A stretch of DNA of 64,000 bases from Bradyrhizobium sp. CER78 (GCF_029846235.1 NZ_JARVWP010000001.1:558001-622000); one strand, 5' to 3'; counted from the first letter of the stretch, positions 34,482 to 43,182 are shown. The notes: generated by a model from the letters alone, not told the origin. A program made the numbers and translations.

Positions 34482-35555
34482 TTAATCCACCATCTCCGCG
34501 ACAGCCTTGCCGCACGCCGTGGTGTCGGCATTGCCGCCGAGATCGCGGGTGCGCAGCGTGCGTTCGCCGAGCGTGCGCTCGATCGCGCCGACGATCGCAT
34601 CCGCAGCCTGCTTCTCGCCGAGATGCTCCAGCATCATCGCGCCCGACCAGATCATGCCGATCGGGTTGGCGATGCCCTGCCCTGCAATGTCGGGCGCCGA
34701 GCCGTGCACCGGCTCGAACACCGAGGGGAAATCGCCTTCCGGATTGATATTGCCCGACGGCGCGATGCCGATGGTGCCGGTGCAGGCCGGGCCGAGATCA
34801 GAGAGGATGTCCCCGAACAGGTTGGAGCCCACCACGACGTCGAACCAGTCCGGATGCAGCACGAAGTTCGCGGTGAGGATATCGATGTGGTACTTGTCCC
34901 ACTTCACGCCGGGATACTTCTTGGCCATCGCCTCCACCCGCTCGTCCCAATAGGGCATGGTGATGGAGATGCCGTTCGACTTGGTCGCCGAGGTCAAATG
35001 CTTCTTCGGCCGCGACTGCGCGAGATCAAAGGCGAACTTCAGGATGCGGTCGACGCCGGTGCGGGTCATCACCGTCTGCTGGGTGACGAATTCGCGGTCA
35101 GTGTCCGGGAACATGCGGCCGCCGACCGAGGAATACTCACCCTCGGTGTTCTCGCGCACCACCCAGAAATCGATGTCGCCGGGCTTGCGGTTCGCGAGTG
35201 GCGACGGCACGCCGGGCATCAGCCGCACCGGGCGGAGGTTGACGTACTGGTCGAACTCGCGGCGGAACTTGATCAGCGAGCCCCACAGCGAGACGTGATC
35301 CGGGATCTTGGCCGGCCAGCCGACCGCGCCGAAATAGATCGCGTCATGCTTGCCGATCTTGTCCTTCCAGTCGGCCGGCATCATCTCGCCGTGCTTCTCG
35401 TAATAGTCGTAGGAGGCGAAGTCGAAATGGTCGAACTTGACGTCGACGCCGTGCTTCTTCGCCGCCGCCTCGATGACGCGCAGGCCCTCCGGCATCACTT
35501 CCTTGCCGATGCCGTCGCCGGGAATGACCGCAATCCGATATTGCTTCTTGCTCAT
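34482..35555 (-). CDS. ttuC: Tartrate dehydrogenase (isopropylmalate/isocitrate DH family)
   Basis: The 357-residue decarboxylating dehydrogenase opens with YRIAVIPGDGIGKEV and has the family substrate segments VVRENTEGEYSSVGG and the metal-binding SDLGPACTGTIGIAPSGN region. The SGNINPEG and GSAPDIAGQGIANP stretches fit tartrate dehydrogenase rather than IPM dehydrogenase. It converts tartrate to oxaloglycolate or glycerate, or D-malate to pyruvate. ATG 35555 is used; the earlier TTG-type frame adds residues. It is divergent from an SDR at 35724. Confidence 0.93.
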   Translation of the reverse strand: MSKKQYRIAVIPGDGIGKEVMPEGLRVIEAAAKKHGVDVKFDHFDFASYDYYEKHGEMMPADWKDKIGKHDAIYFGAVGWPAKIPDHVSLWGSLIKFRREFDQYVNLRPVRLMPGVPSPLANRKPGDIDFWVVRENTEGEYSSVGGRMFPDTDREFVTQQTVMTRTGVDRILKFAFDLAQSRPKKHLTSATKSNGISITMPYWDERVEAMAKKYPGVKWDKYHIDILTANFVLHPDWFDVVVGSNLFGDILSDLGPACTGTIGIAPSGNINPEGDFPSVFEPVHGSAPDIAGQGIANPIGMIWSGAMMLEHLGEKQAADAIVGAIERTLGERTLRTRDLGGNADTTACGKAVAEMVD

Positions 35556-35723
35556 CGAGAACACCCTTGTGATTTGCCCGGCCGGCAATGCCGCCTATCC
35601 TGATCGCCCTGCAATGGACCAAACTTCGCGCCAGCGCAACGCTGCAGTGCAGTGTTGACCGCCGCGCGGCCCTGCCCCACCAAATTCGCCGACATTCTTT
35701 CCTCTCAACCAGCGAGACATCCC

Positions 35724-36500
35724 ATGGATCTACATCTGCGCGGCAAGCGTGTCCTGATCACCGGCGCCTCCAAGGGCATTGGCGCGGCCGCCGCCGAAGC
35801 CTTTGCCGAGGAAGGCGCCAATCTGCTGCTCGCCGCCCGCAACGGCGACCAGCTCAAGGCGCTCGCCGAGCGGCTGCGCTCCGCGCACCAGATCGATGCC
35901 GCGATCAGCGTGGTGGACCTGCGCAAATCCGAGGACCTCGCGCGTCTGGCCAGAGAGGCCGCCGACATCGACATCCTCGTCAACAATGCCGGCGACATCC
36001 CGGGCGGCTCGATCGACAAGATCGACGAGGCGACCTGGCGGCATGCCTGGGAGCTCAAGGTGTTCGGTTATGTCAATCTGACGCGCGCAATCTATGCCCA
36101 GATGAAGGCGCGCGGCGGCGGGGTGATCGTCAACGACATCGGCGCGGCCGGCGAGAAGTTCGACGCCAACTACATCTGCGGCAGCGCCGGCAATGCGGCG
36201 TTGATGTCGTTCACCCGCGCGCTCGGGGGAAAAAGCCTCGCCGACAATATCCGCGTCGTCGGAATCAATCCGGGCCCTGTTGGTACCGACCGCCACGTCA
36301 CGCTGCTCAAGACCCGTGCCAAGAACCAGTTCGGCGACGAGAACCGCTACAAGGAATTCCAGAAAGGCCTGCCGCTCGGCCGCCCCGCGCATGCGCGCGA
36401 GATCGGTGACCTGATGGCGTTCCTGGCGTCCGATCGCGCGGGGTACACGTCGGGTGTGATCTACACAGTGGACGGCGGGCTGACGTCAGGGTGGGGTTAG
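35724..36500 (+). CDS. SDR-fold protein with an altered catalytic site
   Basis: The 258-residue protein has the cofactor-binding TGASKGIG (13-20) and NNAG (87-90). The active site is unusual: Y150 is followed by ICGS, so the lysine of YxxxK is serine (S154), and NDIGAAG has glycine where the catalytic serine is expected. The rest is intact (GVIYTVDGGL near the end), so it is a real subfamily and not a pseudogene. It may use different chemistry or bind NAD(P) without classic proton relay. It is divergent from ttuC. Confidence 0.88.
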   Translation: MDLHLRGKRVLITGASKGIGAAAAEAFAEEGANLLLAARNGDQLKALAERLRSAHQIDAAISVVDLRKSEDLARLAREAADIDILVNNAGDIPGGSIDKIDEATWRHAWELKVFGYVNLTRAIYAQMKARGGGVIVNDIGAAGEKFDANYICGSAGNAALMSFTRALGGKSLADNIRVVGINPGPVGTDRHVTLLKTRAKNQFGDENRYKEFQKGLPLGRPAHAREIGDLMAFLASDRAGYTSGVIYTVDGGLTSGWG

Positions 36501-36511
36501 ACCCTCTCCTA

Positions 36512-36630
36512 GTCATTGCGAGCCACCCGGTCGGCGCGAAGCGCCGCCGGATGACAGGCTCCGCGAAGCAATCCATCTAGCCGCTTGTGGAGAGATGGAT
36601 TGCTTCGTCGCTTCGCTCCTCGCAATGACG
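36512..36630. repeat. Intergenic repeat, family A, copy 4
   Basis: GTCATTGCGAGCCACCCGG at the left and CTCCTCGCAATGACG at the right, with AGCAATCCATC and GATGGATTGCTTCG inside and a GCGAAGCGCC insert. It lies between convergent genes. Confidence 0.88.
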
Positions 36631-36632
36631 GC

Positions 36633-37484
36633 TTAGGTGGCCGTCCGCTCGAACAACTGCCGGATCAGCGTCGTGATCCGCCCTTGCGGCGCCAGCATCT
36701 CGTGCATGATCGAGAAATGATCGGCCCCGGCGATCTCCTCATAGGTCACCGGCAAGCCGTAGCGGGCGCGGTGGCCGGCGAAATCGGCGGTCTGCTTGCG
36801 CAGCAGCGGCAGTTCGGCGCTGCCGACCACCAGCGACAGCGGTTTTGCCGTGCCGCCCTGCTGCATCATGGGTGAATTGCGCCGCGAGGCGGCTTCGTCG
36901 AGCCGGAGCTTCTCGTTGAGGTAGGAATGCCTGATGGGCTCGAGGTCATAGATGCCCGAGATCGCCATGCCAGCCCGGACATGGGCATTCGACAGCGCCA
37001 TCGATGTCAGATGGCCGCCGGCCGACCAGCCGGACACGACGACGCCGTCAGTAGCGGCACCGAGCGTGGGCAACTGGCCGGCAAGAAAATCGATGCCGGC
37101 ATGAATCTCCGCGACGATGTCGTCGAGCGTCGCATCGGGCGCCAGCGTGTAGCCGATCAACGCGACATTGATGCCATGCGCCATCGGCCCCTCGGCAAAG
37201 ATCGTGAACACTTCCTTGGCGCGGGTCTGCCAATAGCCGCCGTGAATGAACAGCAGCGTCGGCGCGCCGTCGCGGACTTTGAGGAAATCGATCCGGTTGC
37301 GCTCGCGCGAGCCATACCGGAGGTCGAGATAATCGGGATGCTTCTGCCGCAATGCCGCCGAGCGCTGCTCCCAGCCGGCAGCGATCTCGGCGCTGCCCTT
37401 GACGGCAACGCCGTTGTTCAAGCCGAGGTCGCGCTCCTGCTGGCTCATCGCGCGCCAGTCCAGCGCGGAAAACAACGCTGCCAT
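36633..37484 (-). CDS. Alpha/beta hydrolase (HSL/kynurenine-formamidase-like)
   Basis: The 283-residue hydrolase has the oxyanion-hole motif HGGYWQ and the nucleophile motif GWSAGGH, with SGIYDLEPIRHSYLNEK later. The HGGYWQ form is shared with formamidases (AFMID/KynB-like) and small esterases. ATG 37484 with GAAGGGGCAGGG is the start. It is divergent from the amidase at 37573 over 88 bases. A formamidase or esterase role cannot be separated from sequence alone. Confidence 0.9.
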   Translation of the reverse strand: MAALFSALDWRAMSQQERDLGLNNGVAVKGSAEIAAGWEQRSAALRQKHPDYLDLRYGSRERNRIDFLKVRDGAPTLLFIHGGYWQTRAKEVFTIFAEGPMAHGINVALIGYTLAPDATLDDIVAEIHAGIDFLAGQLPTLGAATDGVVVSGWSAGGHLTSMALSNAHVRAGMAISGIYDLEPIRHSYLNEKLRLDEAASRRNSPMMQQGGTAKPLSLVVGSAELPLLRKQTADFAGHRARYGLPVTYEEIAGADHFSIMHEMLAPQGRITTLIRQLFERTAT

Positions 37485-37572
37485 CCCTGCCCCTTCGGTT
37501 CTCGTCGCATTGCCACGACGGCAGGAAATGTTCTACAGCACAAGGAAACAGCAGACATAGGAGCAACGGCGC

Positions 37573-38994
37573 ATGGCTGATCAGGGCTTGGTGAAGGAAA
37601 CGGCGTGTGCCGTCGTCGAGAAACTGAAAGCCGGCGACGTCACGCCGCTTGATCTGCTCGACGTGCTGGAACAGCGCATCGCCGAGGTCGACGGCAAGGT
37701 CAACGCGCTGCCAATCCTCTGCTTCGACCGCGCCCGCACCCACGCCAAGGCCCTGATGCAGAAACCGGCCGGCGAGCGCGGCCTGCTCGCGGGCCTTCCC
37801 GTTCCGATCAAGGACCTCACCGCCGTCTCCGGCGTGCTGACCACGCTGGGCTCGCCGATCTTCAAGGACAACGTCCCGGCGAAGTCCGACATCCTGGTCG
37901 AGCGCATCGAGCAGAACGGCGGCGTGATCTACGCCAAATCCAACACGCCGGAATTCGGCGCCGGCGCCAACACCTTCAATGAAGTGTTCGGCCCGACCCG
38001 CAATCCCTGGGACACCTCCCGCTCGGCGGCAGGCTCCTCCGGCGGCGCAGCAGCAGCATTGGCGAGCGGCACCGCGTGGCTCGCCCATGGCTCCGACATG
38101 GGCGGCAGCTTGCGCAACCCGGCGAGCTTTTGCGGCATCGTCGGCCTGCGGCCGTCGATCGGCCGCGTCGCGCAGACGCCGAAATTCGGCGTCGACCGCA
38201 CGCTCGGCCAGCAGGGACCGATGGCGCGCAATGTCGAGGACCTCGCGCTGCTGCTCGACGCGATGAGCGGCGAGCACGCCGCTGATCCGCTCTCGCTGCC
38301 CGCGCTGCCGACCTCGTTCCTGTCGGCGGCGCGCGCGGGCGGTAAGCCGAAGCGCATCGCCTATTCGCCCGATTTCGGCATCACGCCTGTCGATCCCGAG
38401 GTCAAGGCCGTGACCCGCAAGGCGGCCGAGCGTTTCGCGGAAGCCGGCGCGATCGTCGAAGAGGCATCTCCCGATTTCAGCGAAGCCCATGAATGCTTCC
38501 ACGTGCTGCGCGCCTTCGACTTCGCGATCACCAAGGCCGAACTGCTGCGCACCAAGCGCGATCTGCTGAAGCCCGAGGTGATCTGGAACATCGAGGAAGG
38601 ATTGAAGCTCACGGTCGAGAAGCTCGAACGCGCCGAGGCGCAGCGCGTCGCTATAACGCAGCGCGCGCTCGAATTCTTCGACAAATATGACCTGCTGCTG
38701 GCACCCGCGACCATCGTGCCGCCGTTCCCGGTCGAGCACCGCTATGTCGCCGAATGCGACGGCAAGACATTCGACAACTACGTCGAATGGCTCGGCATCG
38801 TCTATGCGATCACGCTGGCCTGCTGCCCGGCGCTGTCGCTGCCCTGCGGCTTCACCGCGTCGGGCCTGCCGGTCGGCCTGCAGATGGTGGCGAGGCCCCG
38901 CGCCGAGGCGCAGCTGCTGGCCGGCGCGAAAGTGCTGGAGGATATTCTCGGCGTGCGCGGCACCACCCCGATCGATCCGCGGCCGCCGCGATAA
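37573..38994 (+). CDS. Amidase (amidase signature family)
   Basis: The 473-residue amidase has the Ser-cisSer-Lys triad. K80 is in GLPVPIKDLT, S155 in AAGSSGGAAAA and S179 in GSDMGGSLRNPASF, with spacing (24) matching the family. It hydrolyses a carboxylic amide to acid and ammonia. ATG 37573 has GGAG nine bases before. It ends six bases from a convergent TetR gene. The substrate is unknown; it shares little beyond the family signature with the second amidase at 53003. Confidence 0.93.
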   Translation: MADQGLVKETACAVVEKLKAGDVTPLDLLDVLEQRIAEVDGKVNALPILCFDRARTHAKALMQKPAGERGLLAGLPVPIKDLTAVSGVLTTLGSPIFKDNVPAKSDILVERIEQNGGVIYAKSNTPEFGAGANTFNEVFGPTRNPWDTSRSAAGSSGGAAAALASGTAWLAHGSDMGGSLRNPASFCGIVGLRPSIGRVAQTPKFGVDRTLGQQGPMARNVEDLALLLDAMSGEHAADPLSLPALPTSFLSAARAGGKPKRIAYSPDFGITPVDPEVKAVTRKAAERFAEAGAIVEEASPDFSEAHECFHVLRAFDFAITKAELLRTKRDLLKPEVIWNIEEGLKLTVEKLERAEAQRVAITQRALEFFDKYDLLLAPATIVPPFPVEHRYVAECDGKTFDNYVEWLGIVYAITLACCPALSLPCGFTASGLPVGLQMVARPRAEAQLLAGAKVLEDILGVRGTTPIDPRPPR

Positions 38995-39000
38995 GGCGGC

Positions 39001-39633
39001 CTACGCCTGGTCTTCCGTCGCCTGCAGCGCGACTGACAGTGCGAGCTTGGTCTGCTCGACGATCTCGTCCATCAGCTCCTCGCGGCTGATCTGGGCGACC
39101 TCGCCGGTGAGCAGGCCCTGCTCGGCGAGCATCACGATGCCGTGTAGTCCGGCCCAGATCTTCAGCGCCTGCCGTTCGCGCAGCAGCCCGACCGCCGGTG
39201 CCTCGAACGACTCGATCAAAAGCGCCAGCGTTTCCATCGCCGCAACGTGCAGTTCGCTGCCGACAGGCGCGCAGGCCATCGTTCGGGACGCGAACATCAG
39301 CCGGTAGATGCCGTGGCGCTCGAGCCCGAAGGCGAGCGCAGCCTGGGCAAAGCGCGACAGTTTCGAGCCCTTGCCGGGCAGCTCGATCGCCTCGCGCATG
39401 ATCACGTTGAACTGCCGGAATGCTTCCGCGGTCACCGCCTCCAGCAGCGCCTCGCGGTCGGCGAAATGCCGGTACGGCGCCGGCTGCGAGACGCCGAGCT
39501 GCTTGGCCAGCGCCTTGATGCTGATCGCCTCGGGACCGCCGAGCTCGACCTCGCGCAACGCGGCCTGAATCAGGGCTTCGCGGAGGTCGCCATGGTGGTA
39601 GGTCTTGAACGGCTTACGTACGATTTGTCCCAT
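39001..39633 (-). CDS. TetR/AcrR family transcriptional regulator
   Basis: The 210-residue regulator has an N-terminal helix-turn-helix (LAKQLGVSQPAPYRHFADREALLEAV) and a C-terminal ligand-binding domain of the WHG/TetR_C_33-like type. ATG 39633 is preferred over a frame starting at 39690. It is convergent with the amidase. Upstream lie a 9-bp perfect dyad (39774-39800) and a hairpin (39809-39845). The regulated genes are not obvious: the amidase is not divergent, and the SDR upstream is on the same strand. Confidence 0.93.
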   Translation of the reverse strand: MGQIVRKPFKTYHHGDLREALIQAALREVELGGPEAISIKALAKQLGVSQPAPYRHFADREALLEAVTAEAFRQFNVIMREAIELPGKGSKLSRFAQAALAFGLERHGIYRLMFASRTMACAPVGSELHVAAMETLALLIESFEAPAVGLLRERQALKIWAGLHGIVMLAEQGLLTGEVAQISREELMDEIVEQTKLALSVALQATEDQA

Positions 39634-39773
39634 CGAGATGCTGATCACCGGTCGGTCAGGCCATGGCGGAGACCGCCACAATAGCGACATCGGCCGCTTC
39701 GGTCACTTTCCGAACACGACATCCGCTGGGCTATTAACCGCGAAACCGGCAAGCGCGTCCATTGGAAAGTCTA

Positions 39774-39800
39774 GCAAATCAGTCGCGGATTCTGATTTGC
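39774..39800. promoter_or_regulatory. Perfect 9-bp dyad upstream of the TetR gene (candidate operator)
   Basis: GCAAATCAG and CTGATTTGC are separated by nine bases. The 27-bp site is in the range bound by TetR regulators and lies 141 bases before the TetR start. Confidence 0.55.
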
Positions 39801-39808
39801 TTAACGGG

Positions 39809-39845
39809 TTCCCTGCCTTGGCCCGGGCTGGCCAAAGGCAGGGAA
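39809..39845 (-). terminator. Strong hairpin between the SDR and TetR genes
   Basis: TTCCCTGCCTTGGCC pairs with GGCCAAAGGCAGGGAA with one bulge. It follows the SDR stop on the minus strand by about 30 bases. No U-rich tail is evident, so termination is probable but not proven. Confidence 0.5.
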
Positions 39846-39875
39846 TGCCGCGCCACGCTGTGGCGAGCCACGTCG

Positions 39876-40622
39876 TCAGGCGTTGGCGCCGCCGTCGACG
39901 GTGAGACCGGCGCCATTAATCGAGCCGGCTTCGGGACCGGCAACAAACGCGACCAGGGCAGCGACGTCATCGGCCTTGCCGTAGCGTTTGATGGCCATGC
40001 GCGCGCGCTGCGCCTCGGCCTGCTCGCCATCGGCCGGGTTCATGTCGGTGTTGGTGGAGCCGGGATGGACGATATTGACCGTGATGCCGCGGCCGCCGAG
40101 GTCGCGGGCGAGGCCCTGGGTCCAGGCGATCAACGCCGACTTGCTCATCGAATAGAGGCTCATGCCGGCATCGGGCACCCGGCTGGAAAGATTGCTGCCG
40201 ATGTTGATGATGCGGCCGCCCTCGCCCATATGGGCGACCGCGGCTTGCGATGCGACCACCACCGCCCGCACATTCACGGCCAGCGTGGTGTCGATATCCT
40301 CCAGCGTGACGGCGTCGATCGGGCCGCCGCCACGGAAGATGCCGGCATTGTTGACGAGGATATCTAGGCCGCCAAACGCCTTGGCGGCTGCGTTCACCGC
40401 GCCGCGCACGGCGCTCGCGTCCGCGCTATCCGCCTGCAGCGCCAGCGCGCGGCGGCCCTGTTTCCTGATCTCTGCTCCGATGGTTTCGGCGCGATCGGCC
40501 GAATGTTCATAGGTGATGGCGACGTCGGCGCCTTCGGCGGCAAGACGCCTGGCGATGGCTGCACCGATGCCGCGGCTGCCGCCGGTGACGAGGGCGCGTT
40601 TTCCTTGCAGGGACTGGGTCAT
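39876..40622 (-). CDS. SDR family oxidoreductase
   Basis: The 248-residue short-chain dehydrogenase has TGGSRGIG (about 14-21), NNAG, the catalytic serine in NIGSNLSS and Y-SMS-K in LYSMSKSAL. The end INGAGLTVDGGAN is typical of the 3-oxoacyl-ACP-reductase-like group. ATG 40622 is used. It is divergent from the TetR gene at 40734, with repeated GATCGACACA between them, so that regulator may control it. Confidence 0.93.
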   Translation of the reverse strand: MTQSLQGKRALVTGGSRGIGAAIARRLAAEGADVAITYEHSADRAETIGAEIRKQGRRALALQADSADASAVRGAVNAAAKAFGGLDILVNNAGIFRGGGPIDAVTLEDIDTTLAVNVRAVVVASQAAVAHMGEGGRIINIGSNLSSRVPDAGMSLYSMSKSALIAWTQGLARDLGGRGITVNIVHPGSTNTDMNPADGEQAEAQRARMAIKRYGKADDVAALVAFVAGPEAGSINGAGLTVDGGANA

Positions 40623-40655
40623 GTTCAACTCATTCGTTGGGACGATATATGTAAC

Positions 40656-40718
40656 GATCGACACAAAATTAGGAAGCTTGCACCGGAGCGTCAAGCCAAT
40701 TATTTAGTGATCGACACA
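40656..40718. promoter_or_regulatory. Direct repeat GATCGACACA in the divergent SDR-TetR promoter region
   Basis: Two exact 10-base copies start at 40656 and 40709, 53 bases apart (about five turns). They could be operator half-sites for the TetR protein. Confidence 0.4.
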
Positions 40719-40733
40719 GAAATGGACGCACTG

Positions 40734-41354
40734 ATGGCTGAGCGTGGCCGCCCCCGGAACTTCGACAAGGACGCCGCGCTGGCGCGCGCGATGGAGGTGT
40801 TCTGGCTGAAGGGTTACGAGGGCGCCTCGATGGCCGACCTCACCTCGGCGATGGGTATTGCCTCGCCCAGCCTGTACGCCGCCTTCGGCAGCAAGGAGGA
40901 TCTGTTCCGCAAGGCGCTCGACTATTACGTTGCGAGCGAGGGTGGTCTGATCTGGGGTGCCGTGACCGAGACGCACACGGCCCATCAGGCCGTGGAAACC
41001 TTCCTCATGCAGACCGCGCGTGTCTTCACCCGCCGCTCACGCCCGCCGGGCTGCCTCGTGGTATTGTCGGCGCTGCATCCGAACGAGCATTCCGAAACCG
41101 TACGGCGCGAACTCGTGCAGCGGCGCGCGCAGGCGGTGACGGAGCTGCGCGAACGGTTGCGCCGGGGCGTCGAGCGCGGCGAGATCTCGCCCGCGGCCGA
41201 TCTCGACGCGATCGCCAAATATTACATCACCGTGCAGCAGGGCATGTCGATCCAGGCGCGTGACGGTGCCACCCGCAAGCAGCTCGAACAGATCGCCGCA
41301 GCCGCCCTCGCCGCCTGGGGCCCGCTCACTGCGCCAACGCCGACGGCGCATTAG
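40734..41354 (+). CDS. TetR/AcrR family transcriptional regulator
   Basis: The 206-residue regulator starts MAERGRPRNFDKDAALARAM, typical of the AcrR-like group, with helix-turn-helix SMADLTSAMGIASPSLYAAFGSKEDLF. The C-terminal TetR_C domain has RARAQAVTELRERLRRG-like helices. ATG 40734 or 40722 may be used; neither has a strong ribosome binding site. It is divergent from the SDR, suggesting local control of it. The ferredoxin-P450 genes begin 237 bases downstream on the same strand. Confidence 0.93.
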   Translation: MAERGRPRNFDKDAALARAMEVFWLKGYEGASMADLTSAMGIASPSLYAAFGSKEDLFRKALDYYVASEGGLIWGAVTETHTAHQAVETFLMQTARVFTRRSRPPGCLVVLSALHPNEHSETVRRELVQRRAQAVTELRERLRRGVERGEISPAADLDAIAKYYITVQQGMSIQARDGATRKQLEQIAAAALAAWGPLTAPTPTAH

Positions 41355-41442
41355 CATTAGAGGAACCGCCTCTCCCTGGAGGCATCGGCGATCGCGTCGC
41401 GCGGCCGTCGCCGGATACCCGTGACCTACCCCGAATTTTCGC

Positions 41443-41471
41443 TTGACGGGAAAGCGAGACAATAATGTAAT
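41443..41471 (+). promoter_or_regulatory. Candidate promoter of the ferredoxin-P450 operon
   Basis: TTGACG (41443-41448), a 17-base spacer and TGTAAT (41466-41471). The -10 overlaps TGTAATATG, which also occurs near the paaA promoter. A perfect GGCC-rich dyad (GCCGGCC, GGCCGGC) lies just downstream. Confidence 0.55.
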
Positions 41472-41591
41472 ATGCTATAACTTGGTGAGCCGGCCATTCA
41501 GGCCGGCCGCCCAAGCAAGCTAGAACTTGCATCGTGAAAAACGAGGAACCCGGCGCGCTTCAGCGCGCCTGAGCCGAGGGAGAGTGCTTGC

Positions 41592-41798
41592 ATGTCCAAG
41601 CTCAAGATCCGCGTCGACCAGGACAAATGCCAGGGTCACGCCCGTTGCAAATCGCTCGCCCCCGAACTGTTCGAGCTCGACGAATACGGCAACGCCCATG
41701 AGGTCGGCGACGGGACCGTCCCGGCCGGACTCGAGGACAAGGCCTGGCTCGCGCAGACCAATTGCCCGGAAATCGCGATCGAAGTCACCGAGGAATAG
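41592..41798 (+). CDS. [3Fe-4S]-type ferredoxin of a P450 system
   Basis: The 68-residue ferredoxin has DKCQGHARCKSLAPELF and NCPEIAIEV. The cluster motif is C-x2-H-x2-C ... CP, where histidine replaces one cysteine, as in many ferredoxins that serve bacterial CYPs. ATG 41592 is preceded by GAGGGAGA. It lies 73 bases before a P450 gene and would carry electrons to it. No ferredoxin reductase gene is near. Confidence 0.92.
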   Translation: MSKLKIRVDQDKCQGHARCKSLAPELFELDEYGNAHEVGDGTVPAGLEDKAWLAQTNCPEIAIEVTEE

Positions 41799-41871
41799 CG
41801 GCCGGCAGGGGATGGCCGCGCGCCTCCCGCTCCGCCACCAACGTCTGATCGAACGAGAAGGAAACGAGCCG

Positions 41872-43098
41872 ATGTCCGATTCCCCGTCCGCAAGCTATCT
41901 GCCCGAACATCCCCCGGTGACCGACTGGGTCCATGATTTCGACCATACCGATCCGGTCTGGACCGACGACCCGTTCCCGATCTGGGAGACGCTGCGCGCG
42001 GCCTCGCCCATCGTGCATACCGAGCGTTTCCTCGGCTGCTACATGCCGACCACCTATCAGGCGGTGAAGGAGATCGCCTACGACACCGAGCATTTTTCCT
42101 CGCGCCGCGTCATCGTACGCGACGTCCGCCCCGAGATCTCCGCCCGCGCACCACCGATCACCTCCGACCCGCCGGAGCACAAGGCCGCCAAGCAGGTGCT
42201 GCTGCCGCCGTTCACACCCGACGCGATGAAGCGGCTGGAGCCGCGGGTGCGCGCGATCTGCAACGAGCTGATCGACGAGTTCATCGCCGACGGCCATTGC
42301 GACGCCGCGGCGCGCTACACCAAGCACATCCCGGTGCGCGCTATCGCGCATATGCTGGGCATTCCGGAGAAGGACGGCGACCTCTTCATCAAGTGGATCC
42401 ATCAGATCCTCGAGCTCGGCATCAAGGACGAGAACGAGATGATGAGCGGCGTGCGCGAGATGACCGGCTATTTCATGACCCATCTCGAACAGCGCAAGCT
42501 CGAGCCGGGCGATGATCTGATCTCGCAACTGCTGCGCGCCAAAGGCCCCGGCGGCCAGCCGCTCACCGACGAGCACGTGCTCGGCTCGCTGCGGCTGCTT
42601 TTGATTGCCGGCATCGATACCACCTGGAGCGCGATCGGCTCCTCGCTCTGGCACCTCGCCAGGACACCGGCCGATCGCCAGCGCCTGATTGCGGAGCCGG
42701 CGCTGATCCCGACCGCGATCGAGGAATTCCTCCGCGCCTATTCGCCGGTGACGATGGCGCGCGAGGTGATGAAGGAGACCACGATCTCCGGCTGCCCGGT
42801 CAAGGCGGGCAACATGGTGCTGTTGTCCTTCCCCGCGGCCAACCGCGATCCCGCCATGTTCCCCGATGCGGACAAGGTGGTGATCGACCGCAAGGAGAAC
42901 CGCCACGCCGCCTTCGGCCTCGGCATCCACCGCTGCGTCGGTTCCAATTTGGCGCGGATGGAGATGCAGGTGGCGATCGAGGAATGGCTGAAGCGGATCC
43001 CGGATTTCCGCCTCGACCCGGCCGGCAAGGTCACCTGGTCCGAAGGCACGGTGCGCGGCCCGCGTCAACTGCCGGTCCTGTTCGGCAAGAACGCCTGA
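41872..43098 (+). CDS. Cytochrome P450
   Basis: The 408-residue soluble P450 has the I-helix oxygen-binding motif AGIDTTWSAI, ExxR in EEFLRAY and the haem loop FGLGIHRCVGSNLAR with C355 as haem ligand. ATG 41872 starts the expected N-terminus; the longer frame from 41527 reads through the ferredoxin in another phase and is not used. It should hydroxylate a small organic molecule using the upstream ferredoxin. The MHS-family transporter follows, but a link is only suggested by proximity. Confidence 0.95.
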   Translation: MSDSPSASYLPEHPPVTDWVHDFDHTDPVWTDDPFPIWETLRAASPIVHTERFLGCYMPTTYQAVKEIAYDTEHFSSRRVIVRDVRPEISARAPPITSDPPEHKAAKQVLLPPFTPDAMKRLEPRVRAICNELIDEFIADGHCDAAARYTKHIPVRAIAHMLGIPEKDGDLFIKWIHQILELGIKDENEMMSGVREMTGYFMTHLEQRKLEPGDDLISQLLRAKGPGGQPLTDEHVLGSLRLLLIAGIDTTWSAIGSSLWHLARTPADRQRLIAEPALIPTAIEEFLRAYSPVTMAREVMKETTISGCPVKAGNMVLLSFPAANRDPAMFPDADKVVIDRKENRHAAFGLGIHRCVGSNLARMEMQVAIEEWLKRIPDFRLDPAGKVTWSEGTVRGPRQLPVLFGKNA

Positions 43099-43182
43099 AG
43101 AACAGGACAGCAGTTACATCGCACCACGCAAATGAGTTAGGTTGCCCCGGAATCGTGCCAGAGAATCCGGGGAGGCCTGCCA

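Noticed and set aside
41527..41871. Extended N-terminus for the P450
   Set aside because: It reads out of frame through the ferredoxin gene; ATG 41872 gives a standard P450 start.
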